Of a stretch of DNA of 37,056 nt, positions 1 through 7,416 are shown piece by piece; the first letter of the stretch is position 1; each line of letters opens with the position of its first letter. The DNA is taken from assembly GCF_001425205.1 (NCBI RefSeq), contig NZ_LMDW01000020.1:1-37056 (forward strand), given 5' to 3'. The notes beneath the pieces were generated by a model. The model ran no database searches. It was not told the DNA's origin and was given only the letters and a program-made list of their open reading frames with translations. The position numbers and the translations under genes are program-made. Source of the DNA: Variovorax sp. Root411. GTDB lineage: Bacteria > Pseudomonadota > Gammaproteobacteria > Burkholderiales > Burkholderiaceae_C.

Positions 1-28
1 GAGCTTGCTCGAACACGTTGCCTTCCAT
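1..28 (-). CDS. start of an unidentified gene, cut by the window edge
   Basis: An ATG on the minus strand at 28 is preceded by a perfect AGGAGG about five bases upstream and opens a frame reading MEGNVFEQA that runs off the window. Nine residues are too few to identify a product. Sequence at about 40-110, with related TGTCGTCAGG and TGTCGCCTGACAG stretches, resembles the ends of some insertion sequences, so an IS-encoded gene is one possibility. The good ribosome site is the only real support. Confidence 0.3.
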
Positions 29-315
29 CTTGGCCTCCTGCCATGAGGGGGGTCAATTCCTCATGTCGTCAGGGGGGCAGTTTGTCGTGTCGCCTGACAG
101 AGGTCATCCGCAGGTTTGCGAATGAATCCCCGGTTCTTGCGCAGGCTGAGTGCGGCTCTCAAATGGTGTTCGGACCAAGGACCCCGCTGCCCAAGTGGTC
201 CCCGCGGTGACGTGCGGCCACCCAACTGCCTGCGAGTAGTTCACAGTCTCGTGGTTCAGTCGAGACGGCCCCAAAAAATGATGCGCGAAAGCAACGTAAA
301 TCATGAGCTTTAGTA

Positions 316-339
316 GGGGGTACAAAAGGGGGTACAAAA
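316..339. repeat. 12-bp perfect tandem repeat, possible integrase arm sites
   Basis: The unit GGGGGTACAAAA occurs twice back to back at 316-327 and 328-339, about 300 bp upstream of the integrase start. Short direct repeats of this type are common beside P4-type integrase genes, where arm-type sites are bound by the integrase N-terminal domain. The repeat is directly visible; the arm-site role is inference. Confidence 0.55.
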
Positions 340-424
340 GCTTTTTCGAATTGGCCGAAGCCAGTATCCATGCGGTGTAAAGCCCATCTTTAGATCGGTT
401 TCACACGACCAATAAAACGTCCAA

Positions 425-458
425 GGGCGTCCGGCTTCATCCGCCGGACGCCCTTTTT
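425..458 (+). terminator. strong intrinsic terminator
   Basis: A perfect 11-bp stem (GGGCGTCCGGC at 425-435 paired with 443-453) with a seven-base loop is followed by five T residues. It is a textbook Rho-independent terminator for plus-strand transcription. No plus-strand gene is recognised before it, so its gene may have been lost or may be a short RNA. Confidence 0.8.
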
Positions 459-566
459 CATTGGGAAAATAGAGGCCAGGCGTCCGGTAGCGTCCGAACA
501 GATCCGTTGACTGCCAACGCCAGACCGGGGGACATCCCGGGGAACAAACCGGGGTGGCCGCAGAAG

Positions 567-586
567 CCGGGGAACTTGTTCCCCGG
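567..586. repeat. perfect inverted repeat upstream of the integrase
   Basis: CCGGGGAA at 567-574 and TTCCCCGG at 579-586 form an 8-bp stem with a four-base loop, 46 bp before the integrase start. It could be an operator, an attachment-related structure or a leader hairpin. No T-run follows, so it is not a classical terminator. Confidence 0.45.
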
Positions 587-631
587 TCCTCATAGGGAGA
601 GTCGACGTTCCCCAGTCGGAGTTCTCCAATC

Positions 632-1435
632 GTGCTGACCGAAATCCAATGCAAAAACGCCGCCTGCCCGGCTGACAAGAAGCGCGTCCGCCTCACGGAC
701 GCGAGCGGGCTCTACTTGGAAGTCAGCCCTGCGGGATCAAAAAGGTGGTTCTGGAAGACTTATGCGGATGGCAAGGAAGGCCGCCTGGCGCTGGGCAGCT
801 ACCCAGAGATAACGCTCAAATCTGCGCGCTTGGCTCGCGATTCGGCGAAGCGCGACCGAGCCGAGGGCATCGATCTGGTCCAATCACGCAAGCTTGCCAA
901 GCTTAAGAGGGTGATGGCTGAGGGCGAATCCTTCAAGGCGACGGCCATCGAGTGGTACGGCAAGAACGAATCCCGTTGGAGCACCCACTACGCCATCCGC
1001 GAAAAGCGAAACCTCGAAAAGGATCTGTACCCGTACTTCGCTGAGCGGCGGATCAGCGAAATCCAACCCGTAGAGTTGTTGACCGCTTTGCGCCGGGTTG
1101 AGGAACGTGGTGCACTCGATGTTGCAAGCCGGGTATTGCAGACGGCGCGGCCTGACAGTCCGAGACACGTAGCAAGCGTCGCATCATCCAGGTGCCGCCG
1201 GTCGAGCTCTTCGAAGCGGGGCCGGTGCCGGGGCCGCAGGTGGAACCAGAGCCCGATCAGCCCACCGGCGCTTGGTCCTCGTCCTCCGTCACAGTGCGTG
1301 GCCCGATACGCTCGTCTAGCGCGTAGCCCTCCAGCGCCCGCACGCCGGCTTGCAGGGCGTCGAGCCACATGTCGAATGGCTCGTCAGCCGATTCGAGTTC
1401 GACCCACTGGCTGGCGTCGCCACCTTCTTCCATGA
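632..1435 (+). pseudogene. truncated P4-type tyrosine integrase
   Basis: The frame opens with GTG and reads MLTEIQCKNAACPADKKRVR, typical of the Arm DNA-binding (DUF4102) N-terminus of P4-like integrases. Residues 1-90 match this domain (DASGLYLEVSPAGSKRWFWK, LALGSYPEITLKSAR). Residues 100-170 match the SAM-like core-binding domain, ending at RVLQT near nucleotide 1140. After that the translation becomes Arg/Ser/Pro-rich and unrelated to integrases up to the stop at 1435. The catalytic domain with the R-H-R-Y residues is absent. The family is usually about 400 residues, so this is an inactive N-terminal remnant joined to foreign sequence near 1142. Confidence 0.8.
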
Positions 1436-1502
1436 GCACCCAGTAGAAGTGCCCCGGGCCCGGCTCGTCGACGTGCACCGAGATCCGAAGAATATGGCTC
1501 AT
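1257..1502 (-). CDS. small conserved hypothetical protein (81 aa)
   Basis: The 81-residue product begins MSHILRISVHVDEPGPGHFY and carries W-V-L-M-E and DALQAGVRALEGYALDERIGP. It aligns along its core with the 115-residue product at 5985-6332 (R-I-A-I-H-V-E-E-P, F-E-W-V-L, GL-ALQSL, GPR), so the two are paralogues. No function is known to me. The start overlaps the stop of the upstream DUF3606 gene as TGATG, which suggests translational coupling. The acidic, cytosolic composition and neighbourhood (DUF3606, glycine-zipper, Ku/LigD relics) resemble accessory stress loci. An in-frame ATG farther upstream exists but lies inside the DUF3606 gene. Confidence 0.7.
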   Translation of the reverse strand: MSHILRISVHVDEPGPGHFYWVLMEEGGDASQWVELESADEPFDMWLDALQAGVRALEGYALDERIGPRTVTEDEDQAPVG

Positions 1503-1681
1503 CACCGCTTCCCAGCCAGGTACTCGCGCACAGCGTCCGCCGAGTTGCCGACGGCCTTCACGGCATCGCGTAGCTGCGTCTCCGAGCACTTCAGGGATTC
1601 AGTCCAGGAGCGCACCTCGTGCGGCTCTTCCAGCGAGATCAGCTTGCGGTCCAGCCCGGTCTTCTTCGTGTCGTCCGTCAT
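1502..1681 (-). CDS. DUF3606 domain protein (59 aa)
   Basis: The short product MTDDTKKTGLDRKLISLEEP continues with the features of the DUF3606 family: E-V-R-S-W, a cysteine-containing turn, and L-R-D-A-V-K-A-V-G-N-S-A-D-A-V-R-E-Y-L. The family is typically 55-65 residues and is found in proteobacteria in small stress-associated clusters; its function is not established. The start chosen matches the family N-terminus; an upstream ATG at 1741 would add 20 unrelated residues. The stop overlaps the start of the next gene by one base (TGATG). Confidence 0.8.
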   Translation of the reverse strand: MTDDTKKTGLDRKLISLEEPHEVRSWTESLKCSETQLRDAVKAVGNSADAVREYLAGKR

Positions 1682-1768
1682 TTCTGTCTCCAGTGAGGCT
1701 TGGACTCCCAGGTCGTCCGAACCTTTTGCCAAATGCGCCAAGCGAGGTAAAGGGCCATACCAGACCTC

Positions 1769-1969
1769 CTATTTCGATGTTGGCGGGCTTCCGTTCTGCT
1801 GTAGCGGGATTACGGCGCCGCTGGCGGGCACGTTGCCTGGACCGTCGGCCGGCTTAATCAAGCCGTCGCCCACAAGCACCACCACCACGCCAACTGCGAT
1901 CAGCACCAACAGCCCGGCCATCAAGCGGCGAGCGAGCGTGCCTCGGCTCTGTTCCTGTTTGGTTTCCAT
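1769..1969 (-). CDS. small single-pass membrane protein (66 aa)
   Basis: The product starts METKQEQSRGTLARRLMAGL and has one strongly hydrophobic segment at about residues 17-35 (LMAGLLVLIAVGVVVVLVG), followed by a Pro/Gly-rich tail of about 30 residues. Positive residues before the segment predict the N-terminus inside and the tail in the periplasm. I do not recognise a family. It lies 87 bp upstream of the DUF3606 gene on the same strand and may share its transcript. An alternative ATG 30 bases upstream is less likely. Confidence 0.6.
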   Translation of the reverse strand: METKQEQSRGTLARRLMAGLLVLIAVGVVVVLVGDGLIKPADGPGNVPASGAVIPLQQNGSPPTSK

Positions 1970-2120
1970 GAGCGCTTCCGTTGCCGACCGTGCAGGCATC
2001 TTCGTCCTGGATCGTGCCCAGCATTGCAGCGTGAAAGGCGGGCGCCATCCTCAAAAAGCGATTCCGGGTGACAGTGGCTCTCCTACGCACGGCCCACCTT
2101 CCGGCCGTGCCCAGCGTCGC

Positions 2121-2268
2121 GACTACCCTCCCATGTTGCTCGATGAACGGTCGATCGATTTCGATGAGCTGGGGGGGCTGTACGAGAACAAGTTCGACGG
2201 TTACCGCCTCACCGCCGAGTTCGATGGCATCGTGCAACTGCGCACGCGCAACGGCGTGGATCAGAATT
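2121..2268 (+). pseudogene. fragment of ATP-dependent DNA ligase LigD (adenylation motif)
   Basis: The plus-strand reading Y-P-P-M-L-L-D-E and then ENKFDGYRLTAEFDG with RTRNGVD matches the region around the nucleotidyl-accepting lysine (K-x-D-G-x-R) in the ligase domain of bacterial LigD. Only about 48 residues are recognisable. The frame is open on both sides but the flanking translation is unrelated to LigD. It is a detached piece of the end-joining locus whose other remains lie at 6412-6842 on the same strand. Confidence 0.65.
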
Positions 2269-2544
2269 TGGGGTTAACTCAACCTCGTCGAGTGCGTTGC
2301 CTACGTCGCAGCACAGCTGCAGTCCAAGCGAACCGCGTGGGCCGGTCAAGATGGGATGACTGGACGCTCGCTCTGCGCCTACACCAGGTCACCATCGAGC
2401 GGCTCGATTGGGCTGAGTGCATCGAGCGCCACGACCGCAGCCACACTTCTAAGGGTTTGCGTTGACAAGATGAGGGTCAAACCCTGTTCCGGAGCACAGG
2501 AAGAATTACGTAAGATTCGCGCCCACGCCCCAACCAAGGCCCCC

Positions 2545-3003
2545 ATGCTCGACGTCGACTTGCCAGCGCCCGCTGCGGCCGTTCGCAGCCTTCTTGCCAG
2601 CCGCGGGATCGTTCCGGCGCTGGCCTTGCTCAACGATAGGACGTCCTATCGGTTCACGGCGATCTACAAATTGAACGGTGACGTGATGCGCGCGGCGCAT
2701 GCCTTCGACCGCGACTCTGAATATCGCACCTGGCTGAAGGTGGTGCCTCTGGGCAAGAGCTTCTGCCAGTACGCGCTCGAGCACGGCGAGTTCGTGACCA
2801 GCCATGCCTCCAAGGATCAGCGCCTGACGAACCGACCTTATGCTGGCATGGTCGAGTCGTACTACGGCCGGCTACTGACGCGACGATGCGGCACGCCCTA
2901 TGGCACCTTCATCCATTTCGACTTGGAGTCGCGCAGCATTCCCACAGAGGAAATCCGCCTCCTGCGCGAGGTGATCCCGCAGTTCATTGACTACTTGGAA
3001 TGA
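2545..3003 (+). CDS. GAF-domain sensor-like protein (152 aa)
   Basis: The product begins MLDVDLPAPAAAVRSLLASR and reads as a single GAF domain: a first helix, then L-N-D-R-T-S-Y-R-F-T-A-I-Y, a central F-D-R-D segment, V-P-L-G-K-S-F-C-Q-Y, and C-G-T-P-Y-G-T-F-I-H-F-D near the end. This layout is typical of stand-alone GAF proteins of about 150-170 residues in proteobacteria, which bind small ligands or act as redox sensors. An in-frame ATG at 2470 would add 25 residues without homology to what I recall of the family, so the later start is preferred. No neighbour indicates its ligand. Confidence 0.65.
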   Translation: MLDVDLPAPAAAVRSLLASRGIVPALALLNDRTSYRFTAIYKLNGDVMRAAHAFDRDSEYRTWLKVVPLGKSFCQYALEHGEFVTSHASKDQRLTNRPYAGMVESYYGRLLTRRCGTPYGTFIHFDLESRSIPTEEIRLLREVIPQFIDYLE

Positions 3004-3140
3004 ACAGGCGGCAACAAGGCCCCACCAAGCGAACGACTGGTGTTGAGACCGAATCCGGCTGTCGACGTGCGATCAGGGCTGAACCGGGCGCCCATGCAAA
3101 TCAACCCCTTGCGTGTAGATTTACCAAGCTACGTTCAACC

Positions 3141-3200
3141 GGGTTTTCAACATAGCTTGAATTTCCCAGTGGGTTTTGCACCATACATTGAATTTTTCCC
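3141..3200. repeat. two imperfect direct repeats of about 28 bp
   Basis: A unit starting GGGTTTTCAACATAGCTTGA (3141-3167) is followed at once by a diverged copy starting GGGTTTTGCACCATACATTG (3171-3200). Both copies end in a TTGAATTT run and CCC. IS21-type elements carry such multiple terminal repeats, so this may be the end of a lost insertion sequence. No transposase gene adjoins it. Confidence 0.4.
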
Positions 3201-3455
3201 GCCAGCGCGAGGGGGTCTGGCGCCGCCGACGGCCCTGGCGTGAACAGCCGCTCGCCGGGGGCCGACCACGTGCTGTACGCAGGAGGAGCGGCGGCAGTCC
3301 TACGGGCTCCTGCTGGTGTCATGGATTACGGAGATGGTGCTGGGCGCACGGGCCGCCACGGGGCGCGTGCAGCTGGTGCCCAGGAGCCCTGCCAGGACCG
3401 GCACGACATCGCCGGCCTAGCGATCCAGGCTTTCGCCGCTGCGAATGCCTGTCGA

Positions 3456-3830
3456 TCACCCCATTGCGCGGCTTCTGCGCCGCGGTCTTCGGGCCTTTCT
3501 TGCGCCAGATGCCGCGGCGCTCCCGGTTTCAGCATCTGCTCTTGCGGGGCACTGCAGCTGGCGCAGAACGCTGAGTTGCCGGGCTTCTTCGGCCTTGCGC
3601 AGGCTCCGGGCGGCGCGGGCGGCCGAATACGCGATGAAGAGCGTGTTGATGGCGTGGGCCCATTGTTTGGCGGCCAAGTCTGTATCCATGCCGGCTTGAG
3701 GGTTCGTCCTGCTGCCTGGTGCGGCATCGTGTTGCCGTTGCTGCCGCCAGAGAACGCCGGGAGAGGGAAAGGCTGGTGTGGCGACACCCGCCCCGCGAAG
3801 GATGGCTTCTTTTTGATCGGCGGTGAGCAT
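3456..3830 (-). CDS. hypothetical protein, possibly frameshifted at the end (124 aa)
   Basis: The start is supported by GGAG six bases upstream of the ATG. The product begins MLTADQKEAILRGAGVATPA, followed by a Pro/Gln-rich linker and a helical segment (K-Q-W-A-H-A-I-N-T-L-F-I-A-Y-S-A-A-R-A-A-R-S-L-R-K-A-E-E-A-R). The last 30 residues turn abruptly into Arg/Ala-rich low-complexity sequence, so the original C-terminus may have been lost by a frameshift near position 3555. I do not recognise a function. Short proteins with this opening occur in Burkholderiales accessory regions. Confidence 0.5.
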   Translation of the reverse strand: MLTADQKEAILRGAGVATPAFPSPGVLWRQQRQHDAAPGSRTNPQAGMDTDLAAKQWAHAINTLFIAYSAARAARSLRKAEEARQLSVLRQLQCPARADAETGSAAASGARKARRPRRRSRAMG

Positions 3831-3850
3831 GTCTGTCTCCTGCGAATTCG

Positions 3851-4048
3851 TTACGGCTCTTGTAGTTCCGTCCGGCACTCGACACCGTCGGCGATTTTCC
3901 GATTTGCATGCCGGATGGCATTGTTCTGCGCATAGCGAAACACGCTCGGCCTCAGGCGTTCAGTTCCGAGAAGGTCAGATCCCGCGGCAACGGCCGCGCT
4001 CGGGGTGAACGAGTACGGCGTCCCTTCCAACTTCTTGCCGTTGATCAT
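3851..4048 (-). CDS. small hypothetical protein (65 aa)
   Basis: The frame reads MINGKKLEGTPYSFTPSAAV and then a helical, basic stretch with D-L-L-G-T-E-R-L-R-P-S-V and N-N-A-I-R-H-A-N-R-K-I-A. The composition is protein-like and it lies between two other minus-strand small genes, but the ribosome site is weak (AAGGA more than ten bases upstream). No family is recognised. It may be a real small gene or a degraded remnant. Confidence 0.4.
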   Translation of the reverse strand: MINGKKLEGTPYSFTPSAAVAAGSDLLGTERLRPSVFRYAQNNAIRHANRKIADGVECRTELQEP

Positions 4049-4084
4049 TGCGGAGTCCGTCCTTGCGCGTGGGTAGGTTCACGT

Positions 4085-4234
4085 TCAGTTGATGAGCAGG
4101 GCCGCAAGCAGCAGGGGAAAATACAAAGACACCACGATCTCACCGATGACAGCGAACTCCGTGAACCACATGCCCGCGTTTTCACGCAGCAGGTTCATGA
4201 AGAACTTTCCCAGCGGCAGGTTGCGCAGTTCCAT
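4085..4234 (-). CDS. small membrane protein (49 aa)
   Basis: Read directly from the minus strand, this frame gives MELRNLPLGKFFMNLLRENA, then G-M-W-F-T-E-F-A-V-I-G-E-I-V-V-S and a hydrophobic end (L-Y-F-P-L-L-L-A-A-L-L-I-N). GGAG lies seven bases before the ATG. The C-terminal 25 residues can form one transmembrane helix. The function is unknown. It sits upstream of 3851-4048 in the same orientation, so the three small genes from 4234 to 3456 may share a transcript. Confidence 0.5.
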   Translation of the reverse strand: MELRNLPLGKFFMNLLRENAGMWFTEFAVIGEIVVSLYFPLLLAALLIN

Positions 4235-5300
4235 GTGCGTTCTCCAGTGAGGCGGTCAACTGGCGCCGCTTGTCACCGTTGGAACAAGGCGTATCGCCGT
4301 GAAGTCACTATAGAAATTGCGCTGCATGCGCGCATGGGCGATGCGTCCTCCCTCCGGATAGACAAGTGCCCTGTCACCCCTACTGCCGGCCCATGACAAA
4401 GCGCCTGCAGGTACGGTCGAAGTCACCGTCTGCCGTCCGAATTGAACTAGGACATCTCAGCAACTACGGCTCCCGCGTTGACGTCGAACAGCTGCGAATT
4501 CAAGTTGAGCTTCGCCGCCTTCGCGCGCCGGCTGGCATTCTTCGCTTCTTCTTTTCTCTTCCTTCCTCTTTCGTGCCGACGAGCGGCAGCGCGAGGAACA
4601 GGTTCTCAGCGAAAGCACGCCGGCCTGGATGACGCCGGGCGCCGCGGTGCGTCACACCGTTCGAGCTCCTGAAAGCCGCGGATGAAGCTTCTGTCGTGCC
4701 AAGAAAGAGGGCGGAATACAGCCGGGGGCATGATCGACCGGATTCCACCGCCTGCGAGAACCGGGTCGCTCAACGACCCCTCCAAGGCTTCATGCTTTCC
4801 TCGCTCCACTGTCCGCACAATGAAAGCGGGGGGAGGAGGGGTGGCGCTCGAAATGCTTTCCGGGCTACACGCCGGCTGCACGCGGAAGCGATGTTGCAGC
4901 ACCGCAAGCACAAGGTGTGGGTGCCGGCGCACCGTAAAGGCCGACGCCACGTGCGTGGCCACTATGTCTGGCGTTAATCAGACTGGCGGATCGGCCAAGT
5001 GGCCGAAGAGGCCGATGCGGCGCACTTGAGCCCGTACAACGGCCACAGGCAGCCGATTCGGCGGAGATCAGTACTCGGCACCCTCGGCGAGAACTTGCAT
5101 GGACTTAACCATGGGCGAAGATCCCAGCAAGGGCGTCTGATCTTCCAGGCGCACCGCGATCAGGTTCTTCATCGCACTCCCGCGCCGGCATGTACCGTGA
5201 GCGACCATGAGTCCCGCATCCCAGCAGGATGGCAACCACGTCGAGCTTTCCGTAGACTGAAAAAACGGCCGCAGCACGCCGCCGTTTCGCATCCCACCGA
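4235..5300. other. stretch without a supportable gene
   Basis: Several open frames cross this interval but none has both a ribosome site and protein-like composition. Two shreds look like former coding sequence. A plus-strand 28-codon stretch at 4891-4977 ends H-K-V-W-V-P-A-H and is rich in His and Arg. A minus-strand 34-codon frame at 5068-5172 starts MKNLIAVRLEDQTPL behind a GGAG. Both are recorded as possible remnants only. Confidence 0.45.
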
Positions 5301-5795
5301 TCAGCGGCCGTCGTGATCGGAGTCGCCCGGAATGGCACGTTCAACGTTGTCGCTCAGGCGCTGCCAGGCATCGCGCGTGGCGTGCTTGGCGTGTTCCCAT
5401 TCCAACGAAGAACGTCCGCGCGATGTGCTCCAGCCGCGGCCCAGCTCGGGCTCGACATCGTCGAAGCCACGATCCGGGTAGCGCGAATACGCATCGACTC
5501 CGTAGCGGTATGCGGGTGCATATTCGTCGTAGCTCGACCCGCTCTGGACGTAGGGTCGCCCGGTGTAGTTGTCGCGCCAATAAGCATCCTCCGCGACGGG
5601 ATCTGCCTTGGCCATGCGGCCGGCGATCGCCCCAGCCACCGCTCCAACTGCAGCCCCCACGGCAGCACCTACGGGGCCGGTCATGCCGCCGACGGCCGCT
5701 CCGGCGGCTGCGCCGCCTGCCACGCCACCCACAGTGCCGCCAACCACGGCGCCAACCCCTGTGGCCTTCGTCTTGTCTTCATTGCGTTCGGTCAT
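5301..5795 (-). CDS. glycine-zipper domain protein (164 aa)
   Basis: A GGAG seven bases before the ATG supports the start (MTERNEDKTKATGVGAVVGG). Residues 12-60 form a long Gly/Ala glycine-zipper segment with G-x3-G spacing (GGTVGGVAGGAAAGAAVGG and onward), able to insert into or associate with membranes. Residues 75-164 are hydrophilic and Tyr/Arg/Asp-rich, with W-E-H-A-K-H-A-T-R-D-A-W-Q-R near the end. Such proteins are common stress or envelope proteins in Burkholderiales. It lies next to a small protein gene and end-joining relics, the same kind of accessory setting as the DUF3606 gene. Confidence 0.75.
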   Translation of the reverse strand: MTERNEDKTKATGVGAVVGGTVGGVAGGAAAGAAVGGMTGPVGAAVGAAVGAVAGAIAGRMAKADPVAEDAYWRDNYTGRPYVQSGSSYDEYAPAYRYGVDAYSRYPDRGFDDVEPELGRGWSTSRGRSSLEWEHAKHATRDAWQRLSDNVERAIPGDSDHDGR

Positions 5796-5984
5796 CAAAG
5801 TCTCCTTGGTTTGACAATGGAGTGCCAAGGTTCTGCTCGCCTCGACCAGAAGCCAGTGCCGATGGCCGCGTCAGAGTGCAGGATGCCGACCGCGTGGCGC
5901 GACGGTGCCAGCCTACACGCGTTGCGCGACGTGGCGCGCCGACGTGGAAGGGCAATTGATGCCACGAACCAAGGAGAAATTCTG

Positions 5985-6332
5985 GTGAACGCGAAGAAAC
6001 AAGATGTCCTGCGCCGGATTGCGATCCATGTCGAGGAGCCGCGCTCCGGCGCGTTCGAATGGGTGCTCAGCGAAGCCGACTCCCGCAGCGCCGATCAATG
6101 GGAAGTCCTGAAGCGCGCCCGCAAGGCGAGTGCGACGTACAAGGCATCGATGGCCGATGGCTTGATCGCGCTTCAATCCCTGATCGAAGATCTCGACACC
6201 GGGCCTCGCGCGCCGGCAGCCCTTGAACCCGAGCCGCCACGTCGACAGGCCGGCAAGCGCGCGGCCCGAGCGGCGGAGCCGCCTGCCAAGGCCGCCGGAC
6301 GTACGGCGTTCGGGTTTGGCGTCCTGGAATAG
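5985..6332 (+). CDS. small conserved hypothetical protein (115 aa), paralogue of the 81-aa gene
   Basis: The start is a GTG with AAGGAG eight bases upstream. The product begins VNAKKQDVLRRIAIHVEEPR, followed by F-E-W-V-L and a central helix (K-A-S-M-A-D-G-L-I-A-L-Q-S-L-I-E-D-L-D). This core aligns with the product of 1257-1502. Residues 75-115 are a basic, Ala/Pro/Arg-rich tail (R-R-Q-A-G-K-R-A-A-R-A) that the shorter paralogue lacks and that may bind nucleic acid. Ku remains begin 80 bp downstream on the same strand, suggesting it once belonged to that locus. Confidence 0.7.
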   Translation: MNAKKQDVLRRIAIHVEEPRSGAFEWVLSEADSRSADQWEVLKRARKASATYKASMADGLIALQSLIEDLDTGPRAPAALEPEPPRRQAGKRAARAAEPPAKAAGRTAFGFGVLE

Positions 6333-6411
6333 AGCGCCCAGGCCCTCGCAACCTGAAATCCCGCCACCCAAGACGTGCGGCGTGTCCTCCCGGCGGCTCC
6401 GACTTCGACTG

Positions 6412-6510
6412 GCTCGCTTCGTGATTTCGCCCGACAAGATCGAAGCCGTGTACCCCCGCACGACGCAGACCATCGAGATCCAGCGCTTCATCGACGCCAA
6501 CGATATTCCT
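6412..6510 (+). pseudogene. fragment of a Ku protein gene
   Basis: About 30 residues reading F-V-I-S-P-D-K-I-E-A-V-Y-P and then TTQTIEIQRFIDANDIP match the conserved segment of bacterial Ku (the T-Q-T-I-x-I-x-x-F-V region). No Ku start or remaining body is present on either side. It runs straight into LigD-derived sequence in another frame, so this is a deletion scar of a ku-ligD locus. Confidence 0.65.
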
Positions 6511-6842
6511 TCGTGCTGGGCAGCTCTGGTGCGCCGGACTTCAACGCATTGCAAAACGCCTTCGACCGCGGCCGGGACACCGATCGCATCGTGTTCTTGA
6601 AGGGCCGCCCCCGCTCCCTGGTGCGCGGCCCTACCGGCGTGACCGGCGAGCTGTTTTTCCAGAAGCATGGCGAGAAGATCGGCATCCCGGGCATCACCGA
6701 GTTGCCCGTTAGCCTGTGGCCGTGGCCACGCGTCCTTGCTTGAGATCGGCAATGCCAAGGCCCTCGCCGGTGCGGCACAGATGAACGATGAGTCCACACC
6801 TGGAATTCTTCAGGGCCATCGACAAGCCCGACCGGATGGATA
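6510..6842 (+). pseudogene. remains of DNA ligase LigD (ligase and polymerase domains), multiply frameshifted
   Basis: The first piece reads G-S-S-G-A-P-D-F-N-A-L-Q-N-A-F-D-R-G, typical of the ligase adenylation domain. It jumps directly into the polymerase (primase-like) domain: KGRPRSLVRGPTGVTGELFF followed by Q-K-H-G-E-K-I-G-I-P-G-I. Further conserved segments follow in other frames (L-L-E-I-G-N-A-K-A-L-A-G-A-A-Q-M-N, then V-H-T-W-N-S, then R-A-I-D-K-P-D-R-M). At least three frame changes and one large internal deletion are visible, so no ligase can be made. Confidence 0.75.
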
Positions 6843-6925
6843 GTCCGAGCCGCCAACGGACGCCCCCTTCGACAGCCCTGCGCCGGCGGCGCGAAACGCC
6901 CCACTCGCAGAATGAAGCTCAGCGC

Positions 6926-7246
6926 TCTTGCGATGACCAAGAACTCGTCGGCATTTTTGGGCTGGACCACCATGCCCCGGCCTCGCAGGTCTTGCGGCAC
7001 CGTGGGGTCCCTCAAGACTTCTAGGATTTCTGTCGCCAGGTAATCCTTGATGGCAGAGGGCGTCTTGGCGGGCGCCGTGATGCCATACCAGAGTGAGACG
7101 TCAATTCCAGGAAGGCCCTGTTCTGCAAGCGTTGGGACGCCAGGGAACGAGTCCATCCGCTTATCCACGGTGACTCCGAGTACCTTTACCTTGCCCGATT
7201 TTTCGAATTCAACGGCGCTCAGCGCCGACAGGAACATGAGATCGGC
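6926..7246 (-). pseudogene. internal fragment of a Bug/TctC-family binding protein
   Basis: About 107 residues match the C-terminal half of Bug proteins: K-V-L-G-V-T, then FPGVPTLAEQGLPGIDVSLW, Y-G-I-T-A-P-A-K-T-P, and D-P-T-V-P-Q-D-L-R-G-R-G-M. The signal peptide, the N-terminal lobe and the last 20-25 residues are missing, and the open frame continues into unrelated sequence at both ends. It is a truncated relic between the LigD remains and a transposase remnant. Confidence 0.75.
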
Positions 7247-7281
7247 TGCGCTCAGGCCGTGGTTGCCCGCCCGGCTCAACC

Positions 7282-7416
7282 CACTTCCCCACCAAGACGC
7301 TGCCGCACGTGAGCACCGAGATGAGCCTGCACGTGTTGGCATACAACCTGAAGCGGGTGATCGCGATCCTCGGTAATGCCAGAACGATGAAGGCGGTCAG
7401 GCTGGTGGGGGCGTGA
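7282..7416 (+). mobile_element. C-terminal remnant of a DDE transposase
   Basis: The plus-strand frame reads F-P-T-K-T-L-P-H-V-S, then TEMSLHVLAYNLKRVIAILG and ends at a TGA at 7414-7416. The S-L-H-V-L-A-Y-N-L-K-R-V segment is the hallmark C-terminus of IS5/IS1182-type DDE transposases. The catalytic core is missing. The 260 bp after the stop probably include the outer end of the element, but I could not define an inverted repeat. This insertion scar marks the left border of the redox operon. Confidence 0.7.

Larger units (their letters stand above)
29..631. other. non-coding stretch upstream of the integrase relic
   Basis: No gene can be supported here. The stretch holds G-runs and repeated TGTCG motifs at about 40-110, a 12-bp tandem repeat at 316-339, a strong stem-loop terminator at 425-458 and an inverted repeat at 567-586. 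Together with the adjacent integrase relic this looks like the end of an integrative element. No tRNA gene that could serve as an attachment site is visible. Confidence 0.5.

Noticed and set aside
3141..3200. CRISPR-like repeats
   Set aside because: Only two diverged adjacent units without spacers.
4696..4977. Plus-strand frame with a His/Arg-rich tail
   Set aside because: Only the last 25 residues look like a real protein end; no ribosome site; probably debris.
5068..5172. 34-codon frame with a GGAG upstream
   Set aside because: Too short and unidentified; no support beyond the ribosome site.
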